Positions 24,419-35,638 of a DNA stretch of 64,000 nt are shown piece by piece. This stretch comes from an uncultured Eubacteriales bacterium. GTDB lineage: Bacteria > Bacillota > Clostridia > Monoglobales > Monoglobaceae. The stretch is from positions 1-64,000 of the forward strand of contig UQOT01000002.1 of the NCBI GenBank assembly GCA_900542675.1. The letters run 5' to 3'. The translations under genes were made by a program, and so were the position numbers. The first letter of the stretch is position 1; each line of letters opens with the position of its first letter. The notes under the pieces were generated by a model. The model was not told the origin of the DNA. It worked only from the letters and a program-made list of their open reading frames with translations, and did not search any database.

Positions 24419-24520
24419 TTTGTTTTCACCCCATAAAAACGGATAGAGCAGGTATAGACACACGCCTGCGTGTAATACACCTACTCATATCGTATAATCA
24501 TAAATAATCTTAAAGTCAGA

Positions 24521-25801
24521 TTATTCCAAGAAACCCTTGTAGTGTCTCATCAGCATCTGCGACTCCATATCCTTAACGGTTTCAAGTGCAACACCAACTA
24601 CGATAAGCAGTGAGGTACCACCGATTGCGAAGTTATTGAGTCCGAGACCTACGTTCATAAATATAGGCAGAACTGCAATAAGTCCGAGGAATATCGCGCC
24701 AACCAATGTAATTCTTGAGAGTACCTTTGAAATGTACTCCGACGTGGGACGTCCCGGTCTTATACCCGGAATAAATCCGCCGTTCTTCTTCATATTATTC
24801 GACATCTCAATCGGGTTGAACTGTATTGCTGTGTAGAAATATGTGAAGAATAAAATCAGCACAAAATACAGAATAGCATAAATCCACGAATCCGGTGAGA
24901 ATACCTTTAAAAATCCTCCCCAGAAGCCGCCGCTGCCTGCAGTCTTACCGAAAAATCCTGCGATAGTACCCGGGAACTGCATAATCGACATAGCGAAGAT
25001 AATCGGGATAACGCCTGCCGACGCAACCTTAATCGGGATATGCGTGCTCTGACCGCCGTACATCTTTCTGCCGACCATACGCTTTGCATACTGAACGGGA
25101 ATACGTCTTTCTGCTTCGTTCATAAGAACGACAAGACCTATTACCACAACAATCAGTATCAAGATTGCGACAACGCCCACAAGACCGATTGTGCCGCCCT
25201 TAGCGTACGCGTAAAGCGACTGAGCCAAGCTCGGGAAACGTGAAACGATACCCGCAAAAATGATAAGCGATATACCGTTACCTACGCCCTTCTCGGTAAT
25301 CTGCTCACCAAGCCACATAAGGAACGCCGTACCTGCGGTAAATGTGAATATTACAACTATCGCGGTTAAAAATCCCGGATTTGTAACTGCGTTATAGCTC
25401 TTAAGCATAAAGTACAGTCCTATAGCCTGGATAAACGCAAGTACAACCGTGCCGTATCTCGTAATCTGAGCAATCTTCTTTCTGCCGTCCTCACCCTGCT
25501 TTGAGAGTCTCTCAAGAGCCGGAATGGCAACAGTCAAAAGCTGCATAATAATTGACGAGTTAATGTACGGTGTAATGCTCATCGCGAATATTGTTGCGTT
25601 CTGGAACGCACCGCCCGAGATGACGTCGATAAATCCGAACATTGAATTATCGAGCGAGAAAATTTCTTTCATCGCTGCCGGATCCAAAAGCGGAACCGGA
25701 ATACACGAACCGAGACGGAAAATTATGATCATTACGATAGTGTATAAAATCTTCTTTCTGAGGTCAACAATTTTCCATGCGTTACGAATGGTTTCCAGCA
25801 T
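24521..25801 (-). CDS. secY: protein translocase subunit SecY
   Basis: This 426-residue channel protein has ten membrane helices. It includes the plug region near SMFGFIDVISGGAFQNATIF and the cytoplasmic loop RRIPVQYAKRMVGRKMYGGQ that contacts the ribosome and SecA. It lies between rplO and adk, as usual. It overlaps rplO closely (2-bp gap). Confidence 0.98.
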   Translation of the reverse strand: MLETIRNAWKIVDLRKKILYTIVMIIIFRLGSCIPVPLLDPAAMKEIFSLDNSMFGFIDVISGGAFQNATIFAMSITPYINSSIIMQLLTVAIPALERLSKQGEDGRKKIAQITRYGTVVLAFIQAIGLYFMLKSYNAVTNPGFLTAIVVIFTFTAGTAFLMWLGEQITEKGVGNGISLIIFAGIVSRFPSLAQSLYAYAKGGTIGLVGVVAILILIVVVIGLVVLMNEAERRIPVQYAKRMVGRKMYGGQSTHIPIKVASAGVIPIIFAMSIMQFPGTIAGFFGKTAGSGGFWGGFLKVFSPDSWIYAILYFVLILFFTYFYTAIQFNPIEMSNNMKKNGGFIPGIRPGRPTSEYISKVLSRITLVGAIFLGLIAVLPIFMNVGLGLNNFAIGGTSLLIVVGVALETVKDMESQMLMRHYKGFLE

Positions 25802-25803
25802 GA

Positions 25804-26244
25804 CTAAATCACCTCAGCCTTTCCGCCTGCCGCATTAATCTTTTCTTCAGCGCTCTTGCTGAACCTTTTTGCTTTGATGGTAAGCTTCTTTGTGATGTCT
25901 CCGCGACCCAAAACAACAATACCATCGTTAATCTTTTTTATAACACCGTTTTCCTTGAGCATTTCAGCTGTTATCTCGGTGCCGTTTTCAAACTTATTTA
26001 AGTCCTCAACATTGATAGAAGTATACTTCTTTGCAAAGATATTGGTAAATCCGCGCTTCGGAAGTCTTCTGTAAATGGGCATCTGTCCGCCTTCAAAACC
26101 GGGACGTACACCGCCGCCGCTGCGCGAGTTCTGACCCTTCTGACCTCTGCCCGAAGTCTTTCCGTTGCCGCTTCCGTGACCTCTGCCGACTCTGAAAGCC
26201 TTCTTCTTTGAGCCCTTGCTCGGAGATAATTCGTGAAGTTTCAT
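25804..26244 (-). CDS. rplO: 50S ribosomal protein L15
   Basis: The 146-residue protein begins [20 protein letters not shown] and has the glycine-rich [21 protein letters not shown] stretch family-wide. The ATG at 26244 follows GGAGGTGGACTCA; a GTG three codons earlier overlaps the site. Confidence 0.97.
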   Translation of the reverse strand: MKLHELSPSKGSKKKAFRVGRGHGSGNGKTSGRGQKGQNSRSGGGVRPGFEGGQMPIYRRLPKRGFTNIFAKKYTSINVEDLNKFENGTEITAEMLKENGVIKKINDGIVVLGRGDITKKLTIKAKRFSKSAEEKINAAGGKAEVI

Positions 26245-26329
26245 TGAGTCCACCTCCTCCTTCTCTTTACATATTAAATGCTTTGTGTTTTCTGTCTAAT
26301 AATCCATTAATATATTCAAGCGATAAAAA

Positions 26330-26509
26330 TTACTCGCTTACCGTCACCAGATGCTTAACCTTGAAAATCATTCCTCTTATCTGAGGATTGTCAGGCTTTT
26401 CCACAGTCTGATGAAGCTTTCTAAGACCGAGCGCCTCTACTGTGGCAATCTGGTCCTTCTTAGCACCGATAGTGCTCTTGGTTAAAGTAACTTTAATTGT
26501 ATTAGCCAA
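26330..26509 (-). CDS. rpmD: 50S ribosomal protein L30
   Basis: A 59-residue protein with the family core [20 protein letters not shown] and a C-terminal KVKHLVTV strand. It starts with TTG at 26509, preceded by AGGAGG at 8 nt; no ATG is available. It fills the place between rpsE and rplO where L30 is expected. Confidence 0.95.
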   Translation of the reverse strand: MANTIKVTLTKSTIGAKKDQIATVEALGLRKLHQTVEKPDNPQIRGMIFKVKHLVTVSE

Positions 26510-26547
26510 GACTGTTTCCTCCTATCTCACTTTACTTCTTTGCTGTA

Positions 26548-27078
26548 TTAGCCTAAAATCTCTTCAGGTTTTTTGCCTCTGAGGCGCGAAACCTCTTCAA
26601 GGCTCTTGAGTGATGCAAGACCCTCGATTGTAGCAGCTACAACGTTCTTCGGGTTGTTGCTGCGCAGGCACTTTGTTCTGATATCCTTAATACCCGCAAG
26701 CTCGAGCACCGCACGAGCGGGACCGCCCGCGATAACACCGGTACCTTCTGCAGCCGGCTTTAAGAGAACTCTTCCGGCTCCGAACTCACCGATAATTTCG
26801 TGAGGTATAGTTGTCTCAACCATAGGAACGGTAATCATATTCTTCTTTGCATCGTCGATACCCTTGCGGATAGCGTCCGGAATTTCAGCTGCCTTACCCA
26901 TACCGCAGCCTACGTGACCGTTATGGTCGCCGACTACTACGAGCGCGCTAAATCTGAAGTTTCTACCACCCTTTACAACCTTTGCAACACGGTTTAAGAA
27001 AACTACTTTTTCTTCAAGCTCAAGCACGTCAGCGTCTATGCGCTCCTGCTTTCTTGTTCTTTCGCCCTTTAATGCCAT
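26548..27078 (-). CDS. rpsE: 30S ribosomal protein S5
   Basis: The 176-residue protein has the double-stranded RNA-binding fold ([20 protein letters not shown]) and the C-terminal domain with [21 protein letters not shown]5 contributes to decoding accuracy and mRNA unwinding at the entry channel. Confidence 0.98.
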   Translation of the reverse strand: MALKGERTRKQERIDADVLELEEKVVFLNRVAKVVKGGRNFRFSALVVVGDHNGHVGCGMGKAAEIPDAIRKGIDDAKKNMITVPMVETTIPHEIIGEFGAGRVLLKPAAEGTGVIAGGPARAVLELAGIKDIRTKCLRSNNPKNVVAATIEGLASLKSLEEVSRLRGKKPEEILG

Positions 27079-27105
27079 TTATCGTTTCACCTCTTCCTTT
27101 TTAAA

Positions 27106-27468
27106 TTAGAATTCCAGACCGCCTTCACGCGCGCCTGCGGCGAGCTCTGCTACTCTGCCGTGATATACATATCCGCCTCTGTCAAATACAACCTTGGTGA
27201 TACCTGCCGCTGCCGCCTTTTTCGCAACAGAAACGCCGACTGCCTTTGCCGCGTCCTTATTGCCGCCGTAGCTGCCCTTTAAGTCCTTGTCGAGCGTTGA
27301 CGCTGCAACTAAAGTCTTGCCGGTTGTGTCATCAATAATTTGAGCATAGATATTTTTAAGACTTCTGAACACACACAGTCTCGGTCTTTCGGGTGTACCC
27401 GAAATCTTTTTACGTACTCTTGCGTGTCTTGCGAGTCTTGCTACATTACTGTTTTGCTTCTTAATCAT
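27106..27468 (-). CDS. rplR: 50S ribosomal protein L18
   Basis: The 120-residue protein binds 5S r[23 protein letters not shown] and the C-terminal [20 protein letters not shown] are family signatures. Confidence 0.98.
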   Translation of the reverse strand: MIKKQNSNVARLARHARVRKKISGTPERPRLCVFRSLKNIYAQIIDDTTGKTLVAASTLDKDLKGSYGGNKDAAKAVGVSVAKKAAAAGITKVVFDRGGYVYHGRVAELAAGAREGGLEF

Positions 27469-27492
27469 TAAATTTTCACCTCCATACGGCTA

Positions 27493-28038
27493 TTACTTCT
27501 TCGAGCCGGTCTTACCTTCCTTACGTATGATGCGTTCATCAACGTACTTAATACCCTTGCCCTTATACGGCTCGGGAGGTCTCTTCTCTCTGACTTCGGC
27601 AGCGAACTGACCTACCTTCTGCTTATCGGGACCGTTTATTATAATCTTGTTCGGCTGCGGTACATCAATTGTGATGTTACCCGTCTCCTCCATCTCTACC
27701 TGATGTGAGTAACCGAGATTCATAACAAGCTTCTTGCCCTGCTTAGCCGCTCTGTAACCTACGCCGTTTATCTCGAGTTCCTTAGAAAAGCCCTCGCTTG
27801 TACCAACGACCATATTGTTTAAGAGCGAACGTGTGAGACCATGAAGTGATTTATGCTGCTTCGACTCCGACGGACGCTTTACGTCAATCGTGTCGCCGTT
27901 TTTTTCTATTATTATGTCCGCGGGCATTGTCTGTGTGAGCTCGCCCTTAGGACCCTTTACGGTAACTTCATTGTTTTCACCGATTGTTACGGTAACACCT
28001 GCGGGAACCGTTATCGGCATATTTCCAATACGTGACAA
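27493..28038 (-). CDS. rplF: 50S ribosomal protein L6
   Basis: The 181-residue protein has two similar domains; [20 protein letters not shown] and [13 protein letters not shown] are conserved. The family start (M)SRIGNMPI is encoded with TTG at 28038, preceded by AGGAGAATTCA. The reading frame continues 22 codons upstream into the rpsH end without a site. Confidence 0.96.
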   Translation of the reverse strand: MSRIGNMPITVPAGVTVTIGENNEVTVKGPKGELTQTMPADIIIEKNGDTIDVKRPSESKQHKSLHGLTRSLLNNMVVGTSEGFSKELEINGVGYRAAKQGKKLVMNLGYSHQVEMEETGNITIDVPQPNKIIINGPDKQKVGQFAAEVREKRPPEPYKGKGIKYVDERIIRKEGKTGSKK

Positions 28039-28069
28039 TGAATTCTCCTCCTTCCTGACAAATAATTGA

Positions 28070-28468
28070 CTACCAGATGAATGCCAGAACTTCACCGCCG
28101 ACATTCTGCTGGCGGGCTTCCTTATCTGTCATTACACCCTTTGATGTTGAGATGATTGCTATACCGAGACCTTTAAGTACTCTCGGAAGCTCATCCTTTG
28201 AAGCGTACGAACGCAGACCCGGCTTTGAAACTCTCTTAAGGCCTGTCAGTACCTTCTGCTTGTTCTCCGCGTACTTAAGCGTGATGCGGATTACTCCCTG
28301 AATGCCGTCGTCGATTACTTCGGCACTCTTCACATATCCTTCACGAACCAAAATATCTGCGATTGACTTCTTCATCTTAGAAGCCGGGATATCAACGGAT
28401 TCATGTCTTGCATTGTTAGCGTTTCTGATTCTGGTGAGCATATCTGCTATAGGATCTGTAATATGCAT
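28070..28468 (-). CDS. rpsH: 30S ribosomal protein S8
   Basis: The 132-residue protein begins [20 protein letters not shown] and ends [20 protein letters not shown], both signature blocks. S8 is a primary 16S binder and in some bacteria represses the spc operon; no such site is obvious here. Confidence 0.98.
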   Translation of the reverse strand: MHITDPIADMLTRIRNANNARHESVDIPASKMKKSIADILVREGYVKSAEVIDDGIQGVIRITLKYAENKQKVLTGLKRVSKPGLRSYASKDELPRVLKGLGIAIISTSKGVMTDKEARQQNVGGEVLAFIW

Positions 28469-28583
28469 TTAGACTTACCTCCTTTTTATCGGACTGACGG
28501 AGATTGGTTTGGTTTTCCGTGTCTTTATAAGACCACCTTATCTCCTGTTTATTTCCTGTTTAATATTCTCTCGGGCTTTAAGC

Positions 28584-28769
28584 TTACCACGAAGCTTTCT
28601 TAACGCCCGGTATCTGGCCCTTATAAGCAAGCTCGCGGAAGCAAATTCTGCAAATACCGAACTTACGCAGATATGCGTGCGGTCTGCCGCAAATCTTGCA
28701 TCTGTTGTATTCGCGTGTTGAATACTTCTGCTTCTTCTGCTGCTTTAAAACCATTGACTTTCTTGCCAT
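28584..28769 (-). CDS. rpsN: 30S ribosomal protein S14, zinc type
   Basis: The 61-residue short S14 has a Cys4 zinc ribbon (CKIC and CRIC) typical of the Gram-positive Z type. [11 protein letters not shown] is the usual C-terminus. Confidence 0.97.
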   Translation of the reverse strand: MARKSMVLKQQKKQKYSTREYNRCKICGRPHAYLRKFGICRICFRELAYKGQIPGVKKASW

Positions 28770-28798
28770 AAGCTTTTATCCTCCTATAATATTCGGTA

Positions 28799-29335
28799 TT
28801 ATTTTGTAAACGGAGCACCCATAAGCGTAAGAAGCTCTTTCGCCTCTTCATCGGTCTCTGCCGTTGTAACAAACGTTATATCCATACCTCTGATTTTATC
28901 AATCTTATCATATTCGATTTCAGGGAAGATAAGCTGCTCCTTGATACCGAGGTTATAGTTACCTCTGCCATCGAAAGAGTTCGGATTAATTCCTCTGAAG
29001 TCACGTACACGAGGAAGCGCTGCGTTAAAGAGTCTGTCAACAAACTCATACATCTTCGAGCGTCTTAAGGTAACCTTGCAGCCAAGGTTCATACCCTCTC
29101 TGACTTTAAATGTAGCGACCGACTTCTTCGCTTTGGTGATTATCGGCTTCTGACCTGTGATTATCGCAAGATCTGCTGCCGCGCTTTCGCATGCCTTTGA
29201 ATTCTCTCTCGCATCGCTGACACCCATATTGATTACAACCTTTACAAGCTTAGGTATCTGCATTGCGCTCTTGTAATTATACTTAGACATTAAAGCGTCT
29301 TTAATCTCTTTTGTATATCTTTCTTCAAGTCTCAT
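28799..29335 (-). CDS. rplE: 50S ribosomal protein L5
   Basis: The 178-residue protein binds 5S rRNA and the P-site tRNA region. [17 protein letters not shown] and the end [19 protein letters not shown] are conserved. Confidence 0.98.
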   Translation of the reverse strand: MRLEERYTKEIKDALMSKYNYKSAMQIPKLVKVVINMGVSDARENSKACESAAADLAIITGQKPIITKAKKSVATFKVREGMNLGCKVTLRRSKMYEFVDRLFNAALPRVRDFRGINPNSFDGRGNYNLGIKEQLIFPEIEYDKIDKIRGMDITFVTTAETDEEAKELLTLMGAPFTK

Positions 29336-29369
29336 CTGGACTTTTACCTCCTTCCGTTAAAATTTTGGG

Positions 29370-29690
29370 TTAAAATGTTTCTCCGCACTTTTTGCAGTAA
29401 CGAACGTGCGAACCGTCCTCAAGCACTCTGCGTCCGACTCTGGTCGGTGCGCCGCACTTTGAGCATACATTCATAACCTTGCAGGCATAAATCGGTGTTT
29501 CCTGCTTTATAATTCCGCCGACATCGCCCATCTTACGCGGCTTCTTATGCTTGGTAGCCATCGAAACGCCTTCAACAATGACAGTGCCCTTGTCGCGGTT
29601 TACCGATAAAACCTTGCCCTTTTTGCCTCTGTCTTTGCCGCTTCTGACGATTACTTCGTCGCCGGTTCTGACATGCATCTTAGTAGACAT
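29370..29690 (-). CDS. rplX: 50S ribosomal protein L24 with zinc ribbon
   Basis: The 106-residue protein has a KOW domain (HVRTGDEVIVRSGKDRGKKG) and starts 23S assembly. The C-terminus has two CxxC pairs (CSKC and CKKC), a zinc ribbon found in many Clostridial L24 proteins. A 148-bp gap without a gene follows rplN upstream of it. Confidence 0.97.
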   Translation of the reverse strand: MSTKMHVRTGDEVIVRSGKDRGKKGKVLSVNRDKGTVIVEGVSMATKHKKPRKMGDVGGIIKQETPIYACKVMNVCSKCGAPTRVGRRVLEDGSHVRYCKKCGETF

Positions 29691-29838
29691 TGTATTCCTC
29701 CTATTTAATAATATCTGAATTCAGACCTTAATACCCGCTTTTAAGCATTATATAAATTTGTGCTCAGCCTGACGATGCAGGATGCCCCCGCGCATCAAAT
29801 ACACAAGGTATCCTTAACCATCGGGATGGGTGCAAATT

Positions 29839-30207
29839 TTATAATACCTCGGGAGCCAAAGACAATATCTTCATATACTCCTTGTCTCTGAGTTCTCTTG
29901 CAACCGGGCCGAATATACGTGTGCCTCTCGGCGTTTTGTCATCTCTGATTAAAACAGCTGCGTTCTCGTCAAAGCAAATCTTTGAACCATCGTTTCTCTT
30001 AACGCCGTTCTTTGTGCGAACGATAACCGCCTTGACAACGTCACCCTTCTTAACACCGCCGCCGGGCGTTGCTTTTTTAACAGAAGCGATGATAACGTCG
30101 CCGATATTGCCGTAACGTCTGAACGAACCGCCCATTACACGGATGCAAAGGATTTCCTTAGCGCCGCTGTTGTCAGCAACCTTTAATATAGTCTGCTGTT
30201 GTACCAT
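29839..30207 (-). CDS. rplN: 50S ribosomal protein L14
   Basis: The 122-residue protein starts [20 protein letters not shown] and contains [17 protein letters not shown]. It lies at the subunit interface. Confidence 0.98.
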   Translation of the reverse strand: MVQQQTILKVADNSGAKEILCIRVMGGSFRRYGNIGDVIIASVKKATPGGGVKKGDVVKAVIVRTKNGVKRNDGSKICFDENAAVLIRDDKTPRGTRIFGPVARELRDKEYMKILSLAPEVL

Positions 30208-30249
30208 AACGGATTTCCTCCTATCTTACAGTCTAATTTATCCGGCCTA

Positions 30250-30507
30250 TTATTTAGCCTTCTCAACAATTTCAACAAGTCTCCATCTCTTATCCTTAGA
30301 GAGCGGTCTTGTTTCCATTACCTTAACTCTGTCGCCTATACCGCAGACATTGTTCTCGTCGTGCGCTTTAAGCTTATAAGTTCTCTTCATAACCTTGCCG
30401 TAGAGCTTGTGCTTCTCGTTCTCTTTGATTGCAACAACGATTGTCTTATCCATCTTGTTGCTTACAACCTCGCCTATACGAGTCTTGCGAAAATTACGTT
30501 CTTCCAT
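30250..30507 (-). CDS. rpsQ: 30S ribosomal protein S17
   Basis: The 85-residue OB-fold 16S binder has [19 protein letters not shown] and [18 protein letters not shown], conserved in all S17 proteins. Confidence 0.97.
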   Translation of the reverse strand: MEERNFRKTRIGEVVSNKMDKTIVVAIKENEKHKLYGKVMKRTYKLKAHDENNVCGIGDRVKVMETRPLSKDKRWRLVEIVEKAK

Positions 30508-30522
30508 TTATCTCTGCACCTC

Positions 30523-30735
30523 CTACGCGTTCAGGTTTGCATTCAAACCGAGTTCTTTTTCTTTTAAAACTGTCTTGCATCTTGCGATATCCTTCTTAAC
30601 GCTAACCATTCTCATAGGATTATCGAGCTGGTTGGTAGCGTTTTGAAAACGAAGGTTAAAAAGTTCTTCCTTTAAATCCTGAACCTTATCTTCAAGTTCC
30701 TGCGTTGAAAGGTCTCTTATCTCATTTATTTTCAT
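30523..30735 (-). CDS. rpmC: 50S ribosomal protein L29
   Basis: The 70-residue two-helix protein ([20 protein letters not shown]) sits at the tunnel exit near the SRP and trigger-factor site. Its ATG overlaps the rplP stop by 1 nt. Confidence 0.97.
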   Translation of the reverse strand: MKINEIRDLSTQELEDKVQDLKEELFNLRFQNATNQLDNPMRMVSVKKDIARCKTVLKEKELGLNANLNA

Positions 30736-31166
30736 TAACTATCACCTTCCGTTTCTTGGTCAGCTTTTCTGACAAACTTACACTTCATCGGGAGCTTGTG
30801 CATAGCAAGACGGAGCGCCTCGCGTGCAACTTCCTCACTTATACCGCCTATTTCAAACATTACCTTGCCCGGCTTTACTACCGATACCCAGTACTCCGGT
30901 GCACCCTTACCTTTACCCATACGAGTTTCAGCGGGCTTCTTAGTAACGCTCTTGTCCGGGAAAATCTTTATCCAAACCTTACCGCCTCTTTTGGTGTAAC
31001 GCGTCATAGCGACACGGGCAGCCTCAATCTGGTTGCTTGTAACCCACGCGGGGCTAAGTGCCTGAAGACCGTATTCACCGTAAGTAACCTTGTTACCGCG
31101 ATGAGCCGTTCCCTTCATACGTCCGCGATGGAGTCTTCTGTACTTAACTCTCTTTGGAGATAACAT
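30735..31166 (-). CDS. rplP: 50S ribosomal protein L16
   Basis: The 143-residue protein starts [40 protein letters not shown] and [11 protein letters not shown] are conserved. Starts and ends overlap rpsC and rpmC by 1 nt (TAATG), so the three are translationally coupled. Confidence 0.98.
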   Translation of the reverse strand: MLSPKRVKYRRLHRGRMKGTAHRGNKVTYGEYGLQALSPAWVTSNQIEAARVAMTRYTKRGGKVWIKIFPDKSVTKKPAETRMGKGKGAPEYWVSVVKPGKVMFEIGGISEEVAREALRLAMHKLPMKCKFVRKADQETEGDS

Positions 31167-31906
31167 TACCTTCTGCCTCCTCTCTGACCTGCATTTCTCT
31201 GCTGTCTCGGAGCACCGTCTCTTCTCTGTCTCGGTTTTCTTGCCGGGATTTCCTGTCTGGTGCTGCGACCGCCCTTATCAGCGAGGACTTCTCCTCTGTA
31301 TATCCATACCTTAACACCAATTTTGCCGTAGGTTGTGTTTGCCTCTGCAAAACCGTAGTCTATGTCAGCTCTTAAGGTCTGAAGCGGAATTGTACCCTCA
31401 TGATAGTGCTCGGTTCTTGCGATTTCGGCGCCGCCTACACGACCTGCTACCTGAGTCTTGATGCCCTTTGCGCCGAGCTTCATAGCTCTGCCCATACACT
31501 GCTTCATAGCCTTTCTGAACGAAATACGTCTCTCGAGCTGTGACGCGATGTTCTCAGCAACGAGCTGCGCGTCCAAATCGGGCGACTTTACTTCTATTAC
31601 ATTCAAGATGATGGTCTTACCTGTCATCTTCTCAAGCTCTTTCTTGAGCTTTTCAATCTCACTGCCGCCCTTACCGATTACGATACCCGGCTTGCCGGCA
31701 TGGATTGAAATACGAACCTTGTTCGCGAATTTCTCGATTTCTATTTTTGCAACTCCGGCCTGGAATAACTTCTTCTTCAAGAATACTCTGAGGTTATAAT
31801 CCTCAACGAGGCTGTCGCCGAAGTCCTTTTTGTTTGCAAACCAACGTGAATCCCAGTCCTTGATTACGCCGACTCTGAGACCATGTGGATTAACTTTCTG
31901 ACCCAT
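31166..31906 (-). CDS. rpsC: 30S ribosomal protein S3
   Basis: The 246-residue protein begins [20 protein letters not shown]; the KH domain has [17 protein letters not shown]. The C-terminus is an extra Arg/Gly/Gln-rich tail of about 30 residues, longer than the usual ending and probably disordered. Confidence 0.98.
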   Translation of the reverse strand: MGQKVNPHGLRVGVIKDWDSRWFANKKDFGDSLVEDYNLRVFLKKKLFQAGVAKIEIEKFANKVRISIHAGKPGIVIGKGGSEIEKLKKELEKMTGKTIILNVIEVKSPDLDAQLVAENIASQLERRISFRKAMKQCMGRAMKLGAKGIKTQVAGRVGGAEIARTEHYHEGTIPLQTLRADIDYGFAEANTTYGKIGVKVWIYRGEVLADKGGRSTRQEIPARKPRQRRDGAPRQQRNAGQRGGRR

Positions 31907-31923
31907 GCTTGTGTCCTCCTATC

Positions 31924-32259
31924 TTATTCCTTCTCCTGAAGTTTTATTGTTATGTGACTTGTTTTCTTATTAATTCTAAATGCACGTCCCTGCGCTCTTG
32001 CCTGAATTCTCTTAAGCGTCGGGCCCTGATCCGCATAAACCTCTGCAACGTAAAGCTTCTCAACATCCATATTGTGGTTGTTTTCAGCGTTTGCGATTGC
32101 GGAGTTTAAAAGCTTCTCAACAACGGGGCTTGCCGCTTTAGGAGTATTCTTTAAAATTCCGATTGCTTCGCCTACCGACTTATTTCTGATAAGGTCGATA
32201 ACTACGCGAACCTTTCTCGGCGCGATACGTACATGAGTAACTTTTGCTACTGCTTGCAT
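31924..32259 (-). CDS. rplV: 50S ribosomal protein L22
   Basis: The 111-residue protein lines the exit tunnel. [19 protein letters not shown] and the C-terminal loop [16 protein letters not shown] are conserved; changes in that loop cause macrolide resistance in other species. Confidence 0.97.
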   Translation of the reverse strand: MQAVAKVTHVRIAPRKVRVVIDLIRNKSVGEAIGILKNTPKAASPVVEKLLNSAIANAENNHNMDVEKLYVAEVYADQGPTLKRIQARAQGRAFRINKKTSHITIKLQEKE

Positions 32260-32344
32260 ATCTGTATAGCTCCTTTCGATTTATATCACAATCTTAAAAA
32301 TCCGTACGCCGTATGTTCGGCGCTAACTTACGTCCGCAGACGGT

Positions 32345-32617
32345 TTAGCCGGTTGTCTTTGCGCCGGCATGACCTCTGTATGTTCTTGTCGGAGCGAACT
32401 CGCCGAGCTTATGACCGACCATATCCTCACTGACATACACCGGAACGTGCTTTCTTCCATCATATACCGCTATGGTATGTCCTACCATCTCAGGGAATAT
32501 TGTGGAAGCTCTCGACCATGTCTTTAAGACTGTCTTTTCGTTCTTCTCATTCATTGCAACTATTCTTGCGAGAAGCTTCTGGTCAACGAAAGGTCCCTTT
32601 TTAATACTTCTGCCCAT
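32345..32617 (-). CDS. rpsS: 30S ribosomal protein S19
   Basis: The 90-residue protein [20 protein letters not shown] ends with [16 protein letters not shown], both family signatures. GGAGGG precedes the ATG. An 85-bp gap separates it from rplV. Confidence 0.98.
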   Translation of the reverse strand: MGRSIKKGPFVDQKLLARIVAMNEKNEKTVLKTWSRASTIFPEMVGHTIAVYDGRKHVPVYVSEDMVGHKLGEFAPTRTYRGHAGAKTTG

Positions 32618-32631
32618 TATATATTCCCTCC

Positions 32632-33465
32632 TTATTTAGCGTTACGTCTCTTAACAATAAACTTGTCAGACGCTTTCTTCTTATTTCTCGTCTTGTAACC
32701 GAGTGCAGGCTTACCCCACGGAGTAACAGGACTCGGCATACCGATAGGCGACTTACCTTCACCACCGCCGTGCGGATGGTCGTTCGGGTTCATAACTACA
32801 CCACGAACTGTCGGACGCCAGCCCATATGACGCTTTCTGCCCGCCTTACCGAGGTTGATGTTCTCATAATCCGCATTGCCGACCTGGCCTATTGTCGCGC
32901 GGCAATTAAGTCTTACCATTCTAACCTCGCCGCTTGGCAGTCTTACCTGAGCGAAGCCGTTCTCTTTAGCCATAAGCTGAGCTGTATTACCGGCGCTTCT
33001 TACCATCTGACCGCCCTTACCGGGGCTAAGTTCGATGTTGTAAATCATTGTGCCGACCGGAATGTCCTTAATCTCCATAGCGTTACCCGGCTTAATATCC
33101 GCGCCTTCGCCCGAGATTACCTTATCACCCTTCTTAAGTCCGACCGGAGCGATAATGTAGGTCTTAACTCCGTCCTCATACTGAAGAAGCGCGATGTTAG
33201 CCGATCTGTTCGGATCGTATTCTATCGAAAGAACAGTAGCTTCCATTCCGTCCTTGTTTCTCTTAAAATCTATTACTCTGTATTTTCTCTTTGTACCGCC
33301 GCCACGATGTCTTACGGTAATTCTGCCGTAAGAATTACGTCCTGCCTTGCTGTGAAGAGGACGGAGCAGGGATTTCTCCGGTGCTACCTTATCAATCTCC
33401 TCAAAAGTCGAGCAAGTCATCTGGCGCAGCGAAGGTGTAGTAGGATTATATTTCTTAATACCCAT
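32632..33465 (-). CDS. rplB: 50S ribosomal protein L2
   Basis: The 277-residue protein is near the peptidyl-transferase centre. [16 protein letters not shown] and the C-terminal [17 protein letters not shown] with the conserved His are present. Confidence 0.98.
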   Translation of the reverse strand: MGIKKYNPTTPSLRQMTCSTFEEIDKVAPEKSLLRPLHSKAGRNSYGRITVRHRGGGTKRKYRVIDFKRNKDGMEATVLSIEYDPNRSANIALLQYEDGVKTYIIAPVGLKKGDKVISGEGADIKPGNAMEIKDIPVGTMIYNIELSPGKGGQMVRSAGNTAQLMAKENGFAQVRLPSGEVRMVRLNCRATIGQVGNADYENINLGKAGRKRHMGWRPTVRGVVMNPNDHPHGGGEGKSPIGMPSPVTPWGKPALGYKTRNKKKASDKFIVKRRNAK

Positions 33466-33503
33466 TTTCTATATCTCCTTATCTGCAAAATTTAAGGTTA
33501 TGA

Positions 33504-33788
33504 TTAAGACTCAAAGAGTTCTATTGTCTTGCTTGACGGTGTGAGCTTAACTACTGCTTTCTTCCAGTCCGCTCTCTTACCGGCAAACACACCCTGTCTC
33601 TTCGGCTTGCCTTTGTAGTTGATTGTAGTAACCTTCTCTACCTCTACCTTGAAGATTTCTTCAACAGCCTTTTTAATCTCAATCTTGTTTGCGTTCTTCG
33701 CAACTTCAAAAGTGTACTTCTTGTCCGCAGTCTGATCCATACTCTTCTCTGTGATTATGGGTCTTCTGATGATATCATGTGCTACCAT
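33504..33788 (-). CDS. rplW: 50S ribosomal protein L23
   Basis: The 94-residue protein at the tunnel exit binds SRP and trigger factor. It starts with [14 protein letters not shown] and contains [21 protein letters not shown] sequence. The ATG overlaps rplD by 1 nt. Confidence 0.97.
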   Translation of the reverse strand: MVAHDIIRRPIITEKSMDQTADKKYTFEVAKNANKIEIKKAVEEIFKVEVEKVTTINYKGKPKRQGVFAGKRADWKKAVVKLTPSSKTIELFES

Positions 33789-34411
33789 TATGCGTACACC
33801 TCCTCGAGCTTATTCACCGCATCCTTTAAGATGATGCACTTGGTGTGATTTAATACCTCGTATGTGTTGATTGCACCGACGAATGTCGTGTCAACACCTC
33901 TTATATTTCTCGCCGAGTTAACAATCATCTTGTCATTCTCCGGGAGAACTATCAAAGCCTTTTCCGAAACATTAAGATTTTTAAGCATTTCGGCAATCTG
34001 CTTTGTCTTGTATTCGCCGCACTCGAGCGCCTCAAGTACGATGATATCGTTATCCTCGACCTTTGATGAAAGCGCCGACTTAAGAGCGAGCTGTCTTACC
34101 TTCTTATTTACCGAGTATCTGTAGCTTCTCGGCTTCGGGCCGATGGCAACGCCGCCGCCAACCCACTGCGGAGCACGGATACTACCCTGTCTTGCACGGC
34201 CTGTACCCTTCTGTCTCCAAGGCTTTATACCGCCGCCTCTGACTTCTGTACGGGTCAAAGTGGACTGTGTGCCCTGTCTCTGGTTTGCCAAGTAGTTTAC
34301 AACTACTTCGTGCATAACGTCTTTGTTAACTTCTATACCAAAAACGTTTTCATTTAAGTCCATTGTGCCGGTAACCTTACCGTCCACATTATAAACGTCT
34401 ACTGTAGGCAT
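33788..34411 (-). CDS. rplD: 50S ribosomal protein L4
   Basis: The 207-residue protein reaches into the exit tunnel; the loop [20 protein letters not shown] is highly conserved. L4 can also act as repressor of the S10 operon in E. coli; here a leader attenuator exists but L4 binding is unproven. Confidence 0.97.
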   Translation of the reverse strand: MPTVDVYNVDGKVTGTMDLNENVFGIEVNKDVMHEVVVNYLANQRQGTQSTLTRTEVRGGGIKPWRQKGTGRARQGSIRAPQWVGGGVAIGPKPRSYRYSVNKKVRQLALKSALSSKVEDNDIIVLEALECGEYKTKQIAEMLKNLNVSEKALIVLPENDKMIVNSARNIRGVDTTFVGAINTYEVLNHTKCIILKDAVNKLEEVYA

Positions 34412-34437
34412 TTCTATATCCTCCTCTCTCTGTGGTC

Positions 34438-35073
34438 TTAGGCCTCAGCCTTAACTGCGTTCTTTACAACAACCAGACCGCCCTTGGGACCGGGAACCGA
34501 ACCCTTTATGAGCAGGAGATTGCGCTCTGTATCTATTTTAACTAAATCAAGATTTTGGATTGTAACCTTTTCAACACCGAAGTGTCCCGGCATCTTCTTA
34601 CCCTTGAATACTCTTGAAGGGTCTGAACATGCGCCGAGTGAACCCGGGCCTCTGTGATAGTGAGAACCGTGTGTCATAGGACCTCTGTGTGTTCCCCATC
34701 TCTTGATTGTACCCGCAAAACCGTGACCCTTGCTTGTGCCGGTAACGTCTACAACGTCGCCGCCTTCAAACTGTTCAACAGTGAGTACGTCGCCGACATT
34801 AAGCTCAGCGGCACTGTCAAGCTTGAACTCCTTAAGGTGCTTCTTAACGGGAACTCCCGCCTTGCCGAAGTGACCTTTCTCGGGCTTGTTTGCGCGTCTT
34901 TCCTTCTTGTCCTCAAAGCCGACCTGAACGGCTGTGTAACCGTCAACTTCCTCGGTCTTCTTCTGTACTACCGGACACGGACCTGCTTCGATAACGGATA
35001 CCGGAATGAGTACGCCGTCCTCTGTGAAGATCTGTGTCATACCAATCTTTTTACCTAAGATTGCTTTCTTCAT
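34438..35073 (-). CDS. rplC: 50S ribosomal protein L3
   Basis: The 211-residue protein starts [19 protein letters not shown] and has the loop [19 protein letters not shown] that reaches toward the peptidyl-transferase centre. A 156-bp gap without a gene lies between it and rpsJ. Confidence 0.98.
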   Translation of the reverse strand: MKKAILGKKIGMTQIFTEDGVLIPVSVIEAGPCPVVQKKTEEVDGYTAVQVGFEDKKERRANKPEKGHFGKAGVPVKKHLKEFKLDSAAELNVGDVLTVEQFEGGDVVDVTGTSKGHGFAGTIKRWGTHRGPMTHGSHYHRGPGSLGACSDPSRVFKGKKMPGHFGVEKVTIQNLDLVKIDTERNLLLIKGSVPGPKGGLVVVKNAVKAEA

Positions 35074-35229
35074 TTTTCTTTCCTCCTATATACACAGGCA
35101 TCGGTTCATCGCGGGACTGATATGCGCGAACTTACCTGCGGGTCAGCGGTTGAGAAAACCCCAACATAACCAAAATTTTTGGTAAACGACTTTATGCAAG
35201 ATTTCCTTGCGTAAAAAAATCTGCCTGAA

Positions 35230-35538
35230 CTATATCTTAAGTTCGATATCAACACCTGCAGGCAGGTCAAGGTGCTTTAAAGCATCAATTGTCTTGCTGT
35301 TCGGACCTAAAACGTCGATAAGTCTCTTGTGCGTTCTAAGCTCAAACTGCTCACGCGAATCCTTATACTTATGAACAGCTCTTAAAATAGTAACAACTTC
35401 CTTTCTTGTCGGAAGCGGGATAGGACCCGATACCTTCGCACCTGTTCTCTTAGCTGTTTCAACAATCTTAGCGGCGCTCTGGTCGATAAGATTTGAATCA
35501 TAAGCCTTAAGTCTGATTCTGATTCTCTCTGTAGCCAT
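35230..35538 (-). CDS. rpsJ: 30S ribosomal protein S10 (NusE)
   Basis: The 102-residue first gene of the operon: [20 protein letters not shown] and [17 protein letters not shown] are conserved. S10 also acts with NusB in rRNA antitermination. AAGGAGGG lies 9 nt before the ATG. Confidence 0.98.
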   Translation of the reverse strand: MATERIRIRLKAYDSNLIDQSAAKIVETAKRTGAKVSGPIPLPTRKEVVTILRAVHKYKDSREQFELRTHKRLIDVLGPNSKTIDALKHLDLPAGVDIELKI

Positions 35539-35607
35539 AAAATGTGCCCTCCTTATTGAAATAGATTAACCACCGTGCCGGGCGTTTCGCACGATTTAAA
35601 AATAAAA

Positions 35608-35638
35608 CCCGAACCGATGCTTCCGCATACGAGCCGGG
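35608..35638 (-). terminator. attenuator hairpin in S10 leader
   Basis: Within the leader, about 70 nt before rpsJ, the minus strand reads a GC-rich stem of about 13 bp with a GGAA tetraloop (CCCG...GCATCGG...CGGG) followed by TTTTATTTTT. It has the form of an intrinsic terminator placed after the promoter and before the first gene, so it probably regulates the whole operon. The ligand (perhaps L4) cannot be told. Confidence 0.65.
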
